In this document: positions 33,636-43,047 of the stretch, one piece after another
Position numbering within the stretch: position 1 is the first letter of the stretch
How the letters are laid out: each line of letters begins with the position of its first letter
Assembly: GCF_042680805.1 (NCBI RefSeq)
Contig: NZ_JBHUEM010000001.1
Span: forward strand, 240,112-304,111
Source of the DNA: Bacillus_CJ salitolerans
GTDB lineage: Bacteria > Bacillota > Bacilli > Bacillales > SA4
Length of the DNA stretch: 64,000 nucleotides
Direction of reading: 5' to 3'
Made by a program: the position numbers and the translations under genes
The notes under the pieces: model-generated
Databases searched by the model: none
What the model was told of the DNA's origin: nothing
Seen by the model: the letters and a program-made list of their open reading frames with translations, nothing else

Positions 33636-34793
33636 ATGAAGGTCGGAATTATAGGGAACTATGGCAATGACAATAACGGCGATGAAGCCATTTTGACAGG
33701 CATACTAAACCAATTAACAAGTCACCTACATGTAGAGACAAAAGATATTACAATATTTAGTAATCACCCTGAAAAAACAGAATCTTATTATGGGATTAAG
33801 TCTGTACCTTTGTTATATAAGAAGGATACGAAAAAGGCAGATTTATTCAAAACCGTAATAGAGAGTTACAAAATTATGAGAACGTTAAACGTCCTCATAA
33901 TTGGTGGTGGAGGATTGCTAATGGACTTATATAAACGTGATGCTCCATTATACGGGTCACTTGGAATGATTAGTAAGATTGCAGGTTGTCATGTCGTCGT
34001 ATACGGTGTGGGAGCTGGTCCAATCACTACTTCAACTGGGAAGTATTTTATAAAAAAATTGGTGAATATGGCAAGCTTCGTCTCAGTAAGAGACGAAAAA
34101 TCAAAGGCACTACTTAACCATATCGGATGTAAGAAAGCGATAAACGTTATTCCTGATCCGGCTTTTTCTATGCCTATTACTCAAAAAAGATTGAGATCAA
34201 CGAAATTACGAAAAATCGGGGTGACAGCAGTTCCTTATTATCATGAGAATTACTGGCCACAAGCAGATCAAGTCAGGTATCAATCTTATGTAAAAGGAAT
34301 GGCTCGAAATCTCGATACATTACTTACTTCCAATCCAGAACTCGAAATTACGTTCTATTCAACAAAGTTCCCTCAGGACGTTGAAGTTACAAAGCATATC
34401 GCTTCGGAAATGGAGCATGGAGAACGAGTGGAGATCATTGAAAAAAACTTAGGTCCAAAGGATCTCCTGCAAATTAGTGCAAAGCAAGACCTAGTTATTG
34501 GGACTAGGCTTCACTCGTTGATACTCGCTTTAATTACTGAAACCCCGATTATAGGGGTTGGATATCACCATAAGGTGATCCATTTTATGGAGATGATTGG
34601 AAGAAAAATTTATTCGATGGCGATGGATGATCTCCAAAAGGAAGATACATTAAAGACCATTATCGAATCTTCTATTACGAACAATTGGGAAGCTCATCAA
34701 TCACAAATTCAACAAATATCAAAAGACCTTATAAAACGTTCTAATAGTGGCAGTCATTTTCTAAAACAATTCGTCCAAAAGAATCAAAGATAG
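33636..34793 (+). CDS. Polysaccharide pyruvyl transferase family protein (CsaB-like)
   Basis: A cytoplasmic enzyme predicted to add pyruvate ketals from PEP to sugar residues. The 385-residue product begins MKVGIIGNYGNDNNGDEAIL, typical of the family, followed by LIIGGGGLLMD, VVVYGVGAGPI and the C-terminal VIGTRLHSLILAL. CsaB-type pyruvylation of wall polymers anchors S-layer-homology proteins; exopolysaccharides are the other known target. It opens a five-gene glycan cluster. The acceptor is unknown. Confidence 0.88.
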   Translation: MKVGIIGNYGNDNNGDEAILTGILNQLTSHLHVETKDITIFSNHPEKTESYYGIKSVPLLYKKDTKKADLFKTVIESYKIMRTLNVLIIGGGGLLMDLYKRDAPLYGSLGMISKIAGCHVVVYGVGAGPITTSTGKYFIKKLVNMASFVSVRDEKSKALLNHIGCKKAINVIPDPAFSMPITQKRLRSTKLRKIGVTAVPYYHENYWPQADQVRYQSYVKGMARNLDTLLTSNPELEITFYSTKFPQDVEVTKHIASEMEHGERVEIIEKNLGPKDLLQISAKQDLVIGTRLHSLILALITETPIIGVGYHHKVIHFMEMIGRKIYSMAMDDLQKEDTLKTIIESSITNNWEAHQSQIQQISKDLIKRSNSGSHFLKQFVQKNQR

Positions 34794-34897
34794 AGCAAAG
34801 GATTGGTAGTTCAAAAAGTATGTAACATATAGATTTTATAAATACCTTCTTTTTGTTTTATATTGATTATGTGATCGCATTTGAAAGTGGGAGACAA

Positions 34898-36391
34898 ATG
34901 GCAAATCTCAGATTTACTGGTTTTTTATTAATATTTGCAACTTTCTTCTTGAAGATTTCTAGTATGCTACGTGATATGTTCATTGCCTATTACTTTGGTA
35001 CAACAGAGATTACAGATGCTTACCTATCGTCATTTTTAGCGGCAAATATGCTAATTTTATTTATGGTAACCGGGATGAAGGATACGTTTGTACCGAGTTA
35101 TATTAGTGCAAAAGATAAGGGGAAAGAATCGGAACATATTACGTCAGTATTTAAAGGAACCTTTATTATAGGACTGATTGCCTCTATAATAGGGATAATT
35201 TTGTCTCCAATATTACTACCAGCCATATACCCCAATTTTAGTGACAATGCCCACGATGTATTAGTTTGGACTGCGGGTATCTACTTTGGGACGATTGTAT
35301 TTGTAGGTCTAAATGCCGTTTTAGAAGGTTATTTAGATGCCGTCAATCGCTTCTCTTGGTCTGTATTCTCTCAAACCATAGTCGTTCTATTTACAATTGG
35401 TGGAATTGTTATATTAGCAAAACCAGTAGGTATTTATGGTGCGGCAATTGGTTATATTGCCGGAACTCTCATTTCATTATGTGTGAAATACTTAGCTTTG
35501 CTTCCGAAAAAACTTATTACATTAAAGAACAAAACTGATTGGGAAGATGTGAAGCGTTTTTACAAGGTGTTCTTACCAATTGGAATCACTGTAGCAATTG
35601 GACAAGTTTCCTTGCTTATCGATAGCTTCTTTGCCAATCGTTTTGGTGAAGGTGTTTTGTCCTATTTGAACTATGCTTTTCGTGTCGTACAGTTTCCGCA
35701 GCAAATCTTTGGTGTGACAGTCGGAACGGTTGTGTTACCGATTTTAGCGCGTGCTGCTGCCAAAAATGATAATGACATGTTTAAAAATGGGATTGAAAAA
35801 GGGTTATCAACCATCTTTTATATTCTCCTGCCATCACTGATAGGTATGCTATATTTGATGCCACAAATTATTGAGATTTTATATGAACGCGGAGAATTTA
35901 ATGAAGCTTCTACCTTAGCAACGAGTAAGGTGGGAATCTATTATCTTGGTACGATCTTATTTTTTAGTCTACATATGGTTATTACGAAAGCATTTTATTC
36001 CATTCAAAAGGGTCATTATATATTATATGTAGGTTTAGCATCTATATTTTTTAAAGTCCTATTTAATTTCATATTTTCAGAATGGTTTGGGTACATTGGT
36101 CTTGCTCTTTCCTCTTCGGTTGTTGCATTCTTGTATGTGGGCAGCTGCTTTGTAATTCTCGTTAACATCATTGGAGGACTTCCAATGAGAAAATTAGGAC
36201 TTGAATTTTTGAAAGTGATTATTGCAACCACGATTATGTATTCTGCCATCTATTTTGCAGGAAATTATATAGAGGTTATGTTTTCATCCTATCTGTTTAC
36301 ACTCATCATAATTGTGATTGGAGTAATAACGTATGCGTTAGCTTCATTCTTGATCAAGTGTGAACCTTTATTAACCTTTATTAAAAAATAG
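34898..36391 (+). CDS. MurJ/MVF-family flippase
   Basis: A polytopic membrane protein of 497 residues with about 14 hydrophobic segments and the MurJ-family signatures ISSMLRDMFIAYYFGTTEITDA (start of the family motif) and QIFGVTVGTVVLPILAR. The start at 34898 follows GGGAG; the 15 codons before it are not family-like. Family members flip lipid-linked sugars across the membrane. Its setting among glycan genes suggests it exports the polymer unit made here and not lipid II, although MurJ activity is possible. Confidence 0.85.
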   Translation: MANLRFTGFLLIFATFFLKISSMLRDMFIAYYFGTTEITDAYLSSFLAANMLILFMVTGMKDTFVPSYISAKDKGKESEHITSVFKGTFIIGLIASIIGIILSPILLPAIYPNFSDNAHDVLVWTAGIYFGTIVFVGLNAVLEGYLDAVNRFSWSVFSQTIVVLFTIGGIVILAKPVGIYGAAIGYIAGTLISLCVKYLALLPKKLITLKNKTDWEDVKRFYKVFLPIGITVAIGQVSLLIDSFFANRFGEGVLSYLNYAFRVVQFPQQIFGVTVGTVVLPILARAAAKNDNDMFKNGIEKGLSTIFYILLPSLIGMLYLMPQIIEILYERGEFNEASTLATSKVGIYYLGTILFFSLHMVITKAFYSIQKGHYILYVGLASIFFKVLFNFIFSEWFGYIGLALSSSVVAFLYVGSCFVILVNIIGGLPMRKLGLEFLKVIIATTIMYSAIYFAGNYIEVMFSSYLFTLIIIVIGVITYALASFLIKCEPLLTFIKK

Positions 36392-36475
36392 GTTCTGTTA
36401 AACTTGCCTGTTAATCCGTAGACATGACGCTCGCTTTCCGATATGTGAAAATCACAATACATTCTTAAACAGAGC
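36391..36475. repeat. Short relative of the GC-rich element
   Basis: The inverted ends TCTGTTAAA (36394-36402) and TTAAACAGA (36465-36473) match those at 31901-32083, and the inside retains GACGCTCGCTTTCCG, like the GCGAG end of the larger element. It overlaps the stop codon of the flippase gene by one base. Confidence 0.6.
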
Positions 36476-36515
36476 AAAAATATAAAATTAGTAGTGGAAA
36501 TGGAAGGAGAAAAAG

Positions 36516-37967
36516 ATGTCATTTAATTGGAGAGAATTACACTTTTTATGGTTAAGCTTACTTATCTTTTTAATCGGCTCATTAATCCCTAATGAATATT
36601 TAGGGTTATTGATCGCACTTAGCTTTGCGGTTTATACTTGGCTTTATCCGAAAAATGCAATGATCATCTTACTCGCTTATATTCCGTTAAGGCCAATATT
36701 GATAGAACTAAACCCTGGTCTAAAACTGATTGGAGACGCTATTATTTTTGTAGCTCTTCTAAGAGTATTATGGAGTACAAGGAAAGATTGGAAAAGTTGG
36801 TTTAAGTTAAATGTCTTTGAATGGGCTTTTATTGTGTATTGTATTTTTGGTGCAGTAATCGGATTTGTAAATAATGTATCTCCGGTTGCACTAGTATTCC
36901 AGCTTCGAGCATTTTTACTACTATTCTTGTTAATTTATATTGTAAGACGGTTGGATATTACAAAGGACGACATTCGAAAATTTTTATGGTCTTCATTCGC
37001 AGTGGCAGCTATTATATGTATTCATGGTTTAATCGAAAAAGTATCTATACGTACAGTACTTCTTCCGCAAACGTGGATTGATCTACCGCTTTCTTCAACA
37101 AACCAAATTAGAATATATGGTCTAATCGGCAACCCGAATGCATTAGGGTTACTTATGATGTTTATGTTCCTTATCACCTTATATTTAAAATCGTTTTTTG
37201 AAAAAGGCAGAACGGCCAAAGTATTAAATATTGGGTTAGTGCTATTCTTCGGAGTTTGGATTTTAACGTACTCACGAGGAGGGCTAATTGTCTTAACCGT
37301 CGCAACATTAGTATACTTGCTTCTATCTAGAAACTGGCGTTTTCTTAAGAAACTTGCGATCATAGCAGTTTCAGCGATCTTATTTGTAGTAGTTCCTGCG
37401 GAGCTAGGTGTAAAAATTGCTGAAACAACAGATTTTGGTCAAAAGCAACGTGAAAATCAAACAATGTATGACACGGTTAAAGGTGACGAAGGGATTAAAG
37501 GAAGATTTAACCCTGATAATATAATTAAATTTAACCAAAATGTTGGACGACTTGAGTTCGTAAAAAAGGGACTTGAAATATTTAAAGACCATCCTATTAC
37601 AGGTACTGGATTTGCTACATTTGGAGATTCGGCCACACAAAGTTATTTGTCTCCAATCTATGAAGACTATGATATTGAGTATGTTGATTTTTATTCTGAT
37701 AATCAATATATCCAAGTCATTGTTCAAACTGGAGCCATAGGTGTGATCCTTTTTGCCATTTTTCTACTAGGAATGCTATTTGACATGTGGAAAAGAAAAG
37801 AGCAAGGAGATTTCCTAAAAGTAATGGTAGGAATTGTCGTTGCCAGCTATTTTGCTGGTCTTGTGTATAACATTTGGGAAGAAGATATATTCACACTTTA
37901 CTTCTTCATTTTCCTTGGTTTTGTGTTAAATGGAAAAAGCAAAGATTTAATGTTACAGGTAAAGTAG
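36516..37967 (+). CDS. O-antigen ligase/polymerase-like membrane protein (Wzy_C type)
   Basis: A 483-residue protein with about 11-12 membrane segments. It has the Wzy/WaaL-type layout: a middle region with YGLIGNPNALGLLMM and LTYSRGGLIVL, then a large outer loop (about 300-400) containing ITGTGFATFGD and SDNQYIQVIVQTG, a motif common in ligases and polymerases of this family. It probably polymerises or transfers a lipid-linked glycan at the outer face. AAGGAG precedes the start. Confidence 0.85.
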   Translation: MSFNWRELHFLWLSLLIFLIGSLIPNEYLGLLIALSFAVYTWLYPKNAMIILLAYIPLRPILIELNPGLKLIGDAIIFVALLRVLWSTRKDWKSWFKLNVFEWAFIVYCIFGAVIGFVNNVSPVALVFQLRAFLLLFLLIYIVRRLDITKDDIRKFLWSSFAVAAIICIHGLIEKVSIRTVLLPQTWIDLPLSSTNQIRIYGLIGNPNALGLLMMFMFLITLYLKSFFEKGRTAKVLNIGLVLFFGVWILTYSRGGLIVLTVATLVYLLLSRNWRFLKKLAIIAVSAILFVVVPAELGVKIAETTDFGQKQRENQTMYDTVKGDEGIKGRFNPDNIIKFNQNVGRLEFVKKGLEIFKDHPITGTGFATFGDSATQSYLSPIYEDYDIEYVDFYSDNQYIQVIVQTGAIGVILFAIFLLGMLFDMWKRKEQGDFLKVMVGIVVASYFAGLVYNIWEEDIFTLYFFIFLGFVLNGKSKDLMLQVK

Positions 37968-38072
37968 TATTATATTAGTGAACTAATGCCTTTATTAGTA
38001 ATGGTAGTCTTCCAATGTATGCTAATGAAGATTACTTGTTCACATGATAAAAGAAATACGGAGTGAACGTAT

Positions 38073-38555
38073 ATGGATAGAAATAAAAAACGGAAAAAGG
38101 TCATGTTTATTTCTTCAATTGGTGGCCATTTTACACAGCTTATGCAGCTTGAACCTCTGTTTAACAAATACGAGTATATTATCGTAACTGAGAAATCAAG
38201 CATTACGGAGAAGTTTAAAGAGAAGCACCCAATGGCGTTCCTTGTATATGGTGCAAGGAACTATCCATTCAAATATTTATTTAAGTTTTCATTCAACATT
38301 ATGAAATCACTCTATCTCTTTATTCGTGAACGTCCTGATGTTATTGTGACAACCGGTGTTCACACTTCGGTACCAATGTGTTATATCGCAAAGCTTTTTG
38401 GTAAGAAGGTCATATTTATAGAAAGCTTCGCAAAATCTACAAGCCCGACTTTATCAGGTAAACTCGTATACCCTATTGCAGATTTATTTATTGTTCAGTG
38501 GGAAACAATGAAGGAGATTTATCCTAAAGCGGTTTATGGAGGGTCTATCTATTGA
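38073..38555 (+). CDS. Glycosyltransferase membrane-anchor subunit (Alg14/PssD-like)
   Basis: A 160-residue protein that resembles the anchoring half of a split GT28-type glycosyltransferase. It begins KVMFISSIGGHFTQLMQL, has a membrane-associated region around ARNYPFKYLFKFSFNIMKS, and VIVTTGVHTSVPMCYIAKLFG. Its partner follows with a 4-nt overlap. In other bacteria such pairs (PssD/PssE, CpsF/CpsG) add the second sugar, often glucuronate or galactose, to the carrier lipid. Confidence 0.88.
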   Translation: MDRNKKRKKVMFISSIGGHFTQLMQLEPLFNKYEYIIVTEKSSITEKFKEKHPMAFLVYGARNYPFKYLFKFSFNIMKSLYLFIRERPDVIVTTGVHTSVPMCYIAKLFGKKVIFIESFAKSTSPTLSGKLVYPIADLFIVQWETMKEIYPKAVYGGSIY

Positions 38556-39031
38556 TATTAGTTGTGTTAGGAACGCATGAATTACCTTTTACAAGACTAT
38601 TAGAAGCGGTAGATTCTTTAAAAACTGCCGGAAAGCTTGATGATGAAATTGTCGTCCAAAGTGGGCATACAAAATTTACAAGTTCTCATATGAAGCTCAT
38701 ACCATTTATAAGCTATGAAGAATTAGGAGCTCTATATGATGAGGCGAGGTTAATCATCACTCACGCAGGGACAGGTTCAGTCATTACTGGTATCAAAAAA
38801 GGTAAAAAAGTAATTGCTGCACCAAGGCTTGAGAAATATGGAGAACACAATGATGATCATCAACTTCAACTTGTAGATGAATTTGTACAAGCAGGCTATA
38901 TAGTAGCTTGGCATGATGGAGACTCGCTCGAAGATATCATTCAGCAGGCAACTACATTTGAACCGAAACCATTTAAGTCAGGAAGAGATCAAATGTTATC
39001 AATTATTGAAGATTTTATAAATAATATATAG
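38552..39031 (+). CDS. Glycosyltransferase catalytic subunit (Alg13/PssE-like)
   Basis: A 159-residue GT28 C-terminal-type domain, the sugar-nucleotide-binding half of the split enzyme. It begins MILVVLGTHELPFTRLLEAV and contains LIITHAGTGSVITGIKKGKKVIAAPRL, the typical donor-binding region. TTG 38552 overlaps the preceding stop and follows GGAGGG. A strong hairpin after the gene ends the cluster. The initiating transferase and other sugar genes must lie elsewhere. Confidence 0.88.
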   Translation: MILVVLGTHELPFTRLLEAVDSLKTAGKLDDEIVVQSGHTKFTSSHMKLIPFISYEELGALYDEARLIITHAGTGSVITGIKKGKKVIAAPRLEKYGEHNDDHQLQLVDEFVQAGYIVAWHDGDSLEDIIQQATTFEPKPFKSGRDQMLSIIEDFINNI

Positions 39032-39041
39032 TATGAAAATC

Positions 39042-39083
39042 CGTGAGGGAGTAGGGCGTTGATCCCTCTCCCTTACGCTTTTT
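39042..39083. terminator. Bidirectional terminator between convergent genes
   Basis: GTGAGGGAG and AGGG pair with CCCT and CTCCCTTAC; the forward strand has a T run directly after. It lies between the glycan cluster and the reverse-strand VOC gene. Confidence 0.8.
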
Positions 39084-39672
39084 AAGAGGGGAGAAGCACA
39101 ACTCCGTTTGGGTCCTTGTAATATTGATGTAACCCGTTAACGAGAACACATTGTAATTCAAGCTTGTCGCTTTTAACAAATTGAATCTCAGGTAAGCTGC
39201 TATTAAACACACTTGTTACTTGGTTGATGCCATCCTCTTTTTTTATACCAATTTTCATCCCTTTTATCGCAAACTTTGCGCCAATGTCATCTATAACCTC
39301 TTCTCTACATTGTAATTCAAATCGTAAACCAAAAGGTGCTCGAATGAACGTGCGTCTTTCGTTCATCTCCGTACCCCACCCTAATTTCATTGCCCTCTTG
39401 CATATTGAATGTTGTTCAGCCTTATTAACTAAAAATCCAATATGATCAAAAATGGGTCGTTTACCTTCACCAAACGTGATATTAACAGAACCTTTTCTTA
39501 CCTCGATTACTCGAAAGATGGGTTGTTCCTTTCTAAAATCATTCCATGTTAATGGCGGGTGGTACGTTTTATTCTTTCCAAACCGTTGAACAATTTTAAA
39601 ACCACATTTCCAATAGAAATCCTCAGTTTCTTCTACTGAATCTGTCCAATAATGATAATGAAATAGCTTCAT
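39082..39672 (-). CDS. VOC (glyoxalase/dioxygenase) superfamily protein
   Basis: A 196-residue protein of the vicinal-oxygen-chelate fold with paired beta-alpha-beta modules: the first begins MKLFHYHYWTDSVEETEDFY, the second region includes IFDHIGFLVNKAEQHS, and the end YYKDPNGVVLLPS is typical. The substrate is unknown. Two start codons are possible; GGAGGAGGAGGG leaves 6 nt before the one at 39672 but none before 39678, so 39672 is chosen. It is the only reverse-strand gene in this part. Confidence 0.82.
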   Translation of the reverse strand: MKLFHYHYWTDSVEETEDFYWKCGFKIVQRFGKNKTYHPPLTWNDFRKEQPIFRVIEVRKGSVNITFGEGKRPIFDHIGFLVNKAEQHSICKRAMKLGWGTEMNERRTFIRAPFGLRFELQCREEVIDDIGAKFAIKGMKIGIKKEDGINQVTSVFNSSLPEIQFVKSDKLELQCVLVNGLHQYYKDPNGVVLLPS

Positions 39673-39872
39673 TCTCATCCCTCCTCCTCCTACTATATAA
39701 AAAAAGAGTGAAATGGACGTCCAACAAAATGTTTAAATTAACCTCATCCTTTTGGCTGAATATAGTGACGTATTTTATACTGATAGCAGTGGCGCCTTGT
39801 TGGAATCAGTGTATGAACACAGGCGAATGGAACAAAGCATACTGACACATCCTATGGTAAGAGGTGGGAATG

Positions 39873-42158
39873 ATGGGAATTCATTTACGGTATGTAAGTA
39901 TAGGATTATTACTTATCTTGACAACAATCTTGATGGGGGCAAGTAATGATGGGATAACGGGTACACTTCGGTATCCTGACCGTCCGTCAGCACCTAAGAT
40001 TGATGATGATGAAATTCAATCGGTTATCATAACAACAAAGGAATCATTGACAACTGAAGTCTACGAACTACTAAAGAAAGAAACTTCTATAAAGGTTCAT
40101 CAACAATTTTCAGTAGCCTTTACGGGATATTCGATAAGTGGACCTCGTAAAGTGATAAATAAATTAAAACAAATACAAAGTGTCGATAATATTTATCCTA
40201 ATCAAACTTATCAAGTAACGATCGATCAAAGTGTTCCATATATTGGAGCAGAAGAAATTCGCTCGTATTTAGATGCGGATCAGCAGCATTTAACAGGAAA
40301 AGGAATCAAAGTTGGTGTTATTGATACAGGAGTTGACTACACTCACCCTGATTTAAGGAATAACTATAGAGGTGGATATGATCTTGTTGATCAAGATAAA
40401 GATCCAATGGAAACAAAAGCCAATGAAGGCCTTCCAACCATCCATGGAACACATGTTGCTGGAATTATTGCAGCAAACGGACAGATGAAGGGAGTTGCGC
40501 CAGAATCTGAAATAATTGCATATCGTGCACTAGGTCCAGGTGGGATGGGGACATCAGAACAAGTTATCGCAGCAATAGAAAAAGCAATCGAAGATAAGGT
40601 TGATATCATTAATCTTTCACTTGGAAATGATGTAAATGGACCAGATTGGCCTACAAGCATAGCCTTGAACAAAGCGGTCGAAAGCGGAATCGTAGCCGTT
40701 ACATCAAGTGGAAATTCTGGTCCGCAAATCTGGACAGTAGGCTCACCTGGTACTGCCCTAAATGCGATATCGGTAGGTGCGTCCACCCCACCTATTGAAC
40801 TTCCATATGTAACAATTGGGACAAGTAATCGACAAATTGAAGTAACTCCCATGCAAGGATCTAAGCCTTGGAAGTTTAAACGAGGAGAGAAGCTTGTTTT
40901 TGGAAAATTAGGGTTGGCTGACGATTTAGGTGATGATGTAAAAGGAAACATCGTTCTTGTGGAAAGGGGAAAAATTCCATTTTCAGAAAAAGCGAGGAAC
41001 GCAATGGAAAAAGGAGCGACAGGAGTCATTATCTATAACAATGCGAATGGAAGCTTTTCAGGGGGATTGGATAGAGATTTTGACATACCAGTTGTCTCTA
41101 TATCTAAGGAAGATGGGGAGTATTTACGCTCTAAGCTAACTAAGAACTCATTCATTAACACAATCTATAAGCAAGTAAAGGATACGATGGCGGACTTCAG
41201 TTCAAGAGGACCTGTCACATATACGTGGGATATTAAGCCAGATGTTGTTGCACCGGGCGTAGCTATTGATAGCACAGTCCCAAAAGGCTATGAATCACTG
41301 CAAGGTACTAGTATGGCAGCCCCACATGTTGCTGGTGCTGCAGCTCTGATTAAGCAAGCTCATCCAGAATGGACGCCAGAGCAAATAAAAGCATCTCTTA
41401 TGAACACAGCGGTACGAATTGGAGATCAAAACAAGATGTACGAGCCCGTCATTCAAGGGGCAGGACGAATCCAGGTGGATAAAGCCGTCCATGCACAAAC
41501 GCTTGTGTATCCAAGCTCATTTTCATTAGGGATGTTTCATAATGAGCATCCTAGAACAAAGCGGAGTGTATTAATTACGATAGAAAATATAACCAATCAG
41601 GTACAATCGTACTCTTTTGAATTGCCAAAAGCTGAAATGGGAATTCAGTGGGACTTACCACTTCCCTTTAGTTTAAAGGCACACGAGAAGAAAACGGTAT
41701 CCATCTCAATTGATATGACACCGTCCATTATAAAAGAGGGGATCTATTCCAACTGGATAACACTCCATACGGAACATGGCCAAGTAAACGTTCCATATCT
41801 GTTTGTCATCGAAGAGCCGAACTATCCACGGATTATGACCTTTCAATTTAGTCCCGGTGATGAACAAGATACGTATAGATACGAAGCATATTTACCGGGA
41901 GGAGCAGAGGAATTTGGAATTGCCCTATACGACCCGGATACCTTTAGGTTTATAACGTATCTAGATTATAAGCAGCAAATTAGTAGAGGGAATTTAGAGG
42001 GAAGCGTCAATATAAAGGAGCTAGGCTTAAAGGGAGTATATAAAGCGTTGGTTTTTGCTAAGAACAAGGGCCGAGAAGACACAATAGAAGCGGAAATTCT
42101 AGTAGATGACGCAATTGTTTTAGAGGAGCGTTCAAAGAACAAATTTGAATTAAAGTGA
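39873..42158 (+). CDS. Subtilisin-like serine protease (S8, Vpr-like)
   Basis: A secreted protease of 761 residues. A signal or anchor segment is at about 7-23, an inhibitor I9-type propeptide at about 48-117, and the S8 catalytic triad at Asp151 (VIDTGVDYTHPDL), His191 (HGTHVAG) and Ser480 (GTSMAAPHVAG). Between His and Ser lies a protease-associated insert (about 330-425), as in Vpr. The C-terminal 220 residues form beta-rich domains without a visible wall-sorting signal. Start ATG 39873 is 7 nt after AAGAGGTGG; ATG 39870 and GTG 39864 are alternatives. Confidence 0.9.
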   Translation: MGIHLRYVSIGLLLILTTILMGASNDGITGTLRYPDRPSAPKIDDDEIQSVIITTKESLTTEVYELLKKETSIKVHQQFSVAFTGYSISGPRKVINKLKQIQSVDNIYPNQTYQVTIDQSVPYIGAEEIRSYLDADQQHLTGKGIKVGVIDTGVDYTHPDLRNNYRGGYDLVDQDKDPMETKANEGLPTIHGTHVAGIIAANGQMKGVAPESEIIAYRALGPGGMGTSEQVIAAIEKAIEDKVDIINLSLGNDVNGPDWPTSIALNKAVESGIVAVTSSGNSGPQIWTVGSPGTALNAISVGASTPPIELPYVTIGTSNRQIEVTPMQGSKPWKFKRGEKLVFGKLGLADDLGDDVKGNIVLVERGKIPFSEKARNAMEKGATGVIIYNNANGSFSGGLDRDFDIPVVSISKEDGEYLRSKLTKNSFINTIYKQVKDTMADFSSRGPVTYTWDIKPDVVAPGVAIDSTVPKGYESLQGTSMAAPHVAGAAALIKQAHPEWTPEQIKASLMNTAVRIGDQNKMYEPVIQGAGRIQVDKAVHAQTLVYPSSFSLGMFHNEHPRTKRSVLITIENITNQVQSYSFELPKAEMGIQWDLPLPFSLKAHEKKTVSISIDMTPSIIKEGIYSNWITLHTEHGQVNVPYLFVIEEPNYPRIMTFQFSPGDEQDTYRYEAYLPGGAEEFGIALYDPDTFRFITYLDYKQQISRGNLEGSVNIKELGLKGVYKALVFAKNKGREDTIEAEILVDDAIVLEERSKNKFELK

Positions 42159-42237
42159 GGTTTTCCCACTTGTCTAAAAGCTCTGGATAACCATAATGTA
42201 TGTTGGATAATTATGAGGGTAAAGGGAAAAAATCCTA

Positions 42238-42288
42238 TTGTGAACAATTTGTAAACAATTGGAGTCTAGATTGTGAACTTTTTCACGG
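42238..42288 (+). promoter_or_regulatory. Rex-like operator and half-site before the atp operon
   Basis: TTGTGAACTTTTTCACGG at 42271-42288 matches the Rex consensus TTGTGAAN4TTCACAA at 12 of 14 fixed positions and lies directly before the minus-35. A perfect half-site TTGTGAA is at 42238-42244, 33 bp upstream. Confidence 0.45.
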
Positions 42289-42295
42289 TAATTGA

Positions 42296-42324
42296 TTGAC
42301 ATTGACAAAGTGCTATTGTATGCT
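42296..42324 (+). promoter_or_regulatory. SigA promoter of the atp operon
   Basis: TTGACA (42296-42301) and TATGCT (42319-42324) are spaced by 17 bp. A second TTGACA follows at 42302. The transcript would have a leader of about 100 nt with the palindrome GTTTAC-N6-GTAAAC (42346-42363). Confidence 0.75.
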
Positions 42325-42430
42325 AACAAAGGGTAGAATGATAAGGTTTACAAATGCGTAAACTCAATATTTTTCAAACCTTTTTTTATGAAAAAAACGA
42401 CCCTGTCGTAGCCGAAGGAGAGCGTAGTTT

Positions 42431-42655
42431 ATGCGCAAAAACGATCGGCACCCTATTCAAGCTGTGGCACTATATGGAGCCATTCTTTCTCAATTAGTAG
42501 GTTCGATCCTCGCCGGTATTTTTATGGGGCGATGGTTAGATCAAATGATCGGAACCTTTCCACTCTTTTTAATCATTGGCCTTCTGCTAGGATTAGCAAC
42601 TGGAGTCTATGGTATGCTCCGATTAATCCAACATTTCTTTTCAGGAGAATCATAA
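42431..42655 (+). CDS. atpZ: AtpZ, small membrane protein of the ATP synthase operon
   Basis: A 74-residue protein with two membrane segments (about 13-33 and 43-66) and the family motif GRWLDQMIGTFPLFLIIGLLLG. AtpZ is found ahead of atpI in many Bacillaceae and has been linked with divalent cation movement together with AtpI. AAGGAGAG precedes the start by 9 nt. It is the first gene of the operon, and atpI follows after one base. Confidence 0.88.
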   Translation: MRKNDRHPIQAVALYGAILSQLVGSILAGIFMGRWLDQMIGTFPLFLIIGLLLGLATGVYGMLRLIQHFFSGES

Positions 42656-42656
42656 C

Positions 42657-43025
42657 ATGTCCGATATTAAAGACATCTTTGTACGGCATCGGAAATACAT
42701 ATTCTATTTGCTGTCAATCTATGTACTAGGCTATGGGTTTACTCCCTATCAATCCGTTTTTTTGGGATTGATATTTGGTACAGCTCTAAGTCTTTACAAC
42801 TTATGGGTTATGGTTCGTAAAACCGAGAGATTTGGACAAGCCATTGCAGAGGGAAGAAAAGTGATGTCGATTGGGACATTCTCAAGACTAGCTTCAGCTG
42901 CACTAGCAGTAATGATTTCATTTCGTTTTCCAGAATATTTTCATAGCGCTGGAGTCATTGTGGGATTAATGACATCTTATATTGTCATTATGATAGATAT
43001 TATCATCCAAACTATACGCAAGTAG
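42657..43025 (+). CDS. atpI: ATP synthase protein I
   Basis: A membrane protein of 122 residues with four hydrophobic segments and the AtpI-type opening RHRKYIFYLLSIYVLGYG. AtpI assists assembly of the c-ring. AGGAGA precedes the start. It is shorter in charged loops than AtpZ and has no catalytic residues. Confidence 0.87.
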   Translation: MSDIKDIFVRHRKYIFYLLSIYVLGYGFTPYQSVFLGLIFGTALSLYNLWVMVRKTERFGQAIAEGRKVMSIGTFSRLASAALAVMISFRFPEYFHSAGVIVGLMTSYIVIMIDIIIQTIRK

Positions 43026-43047
43026 CAAAGAAGAGAGGTGAACACAT

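Noticed and set aside
34853..34897. Upstream start for the flippase gene
   Set aside because: The extra 15 residues are not family-like and lack a ribosome binding site, whereas 34898 has GGGAG.
39752..39946. 64-codon frame before the protease gene
   Set aside because: It overlaps the protease start in another frame and has no Shine-Dalgarno.
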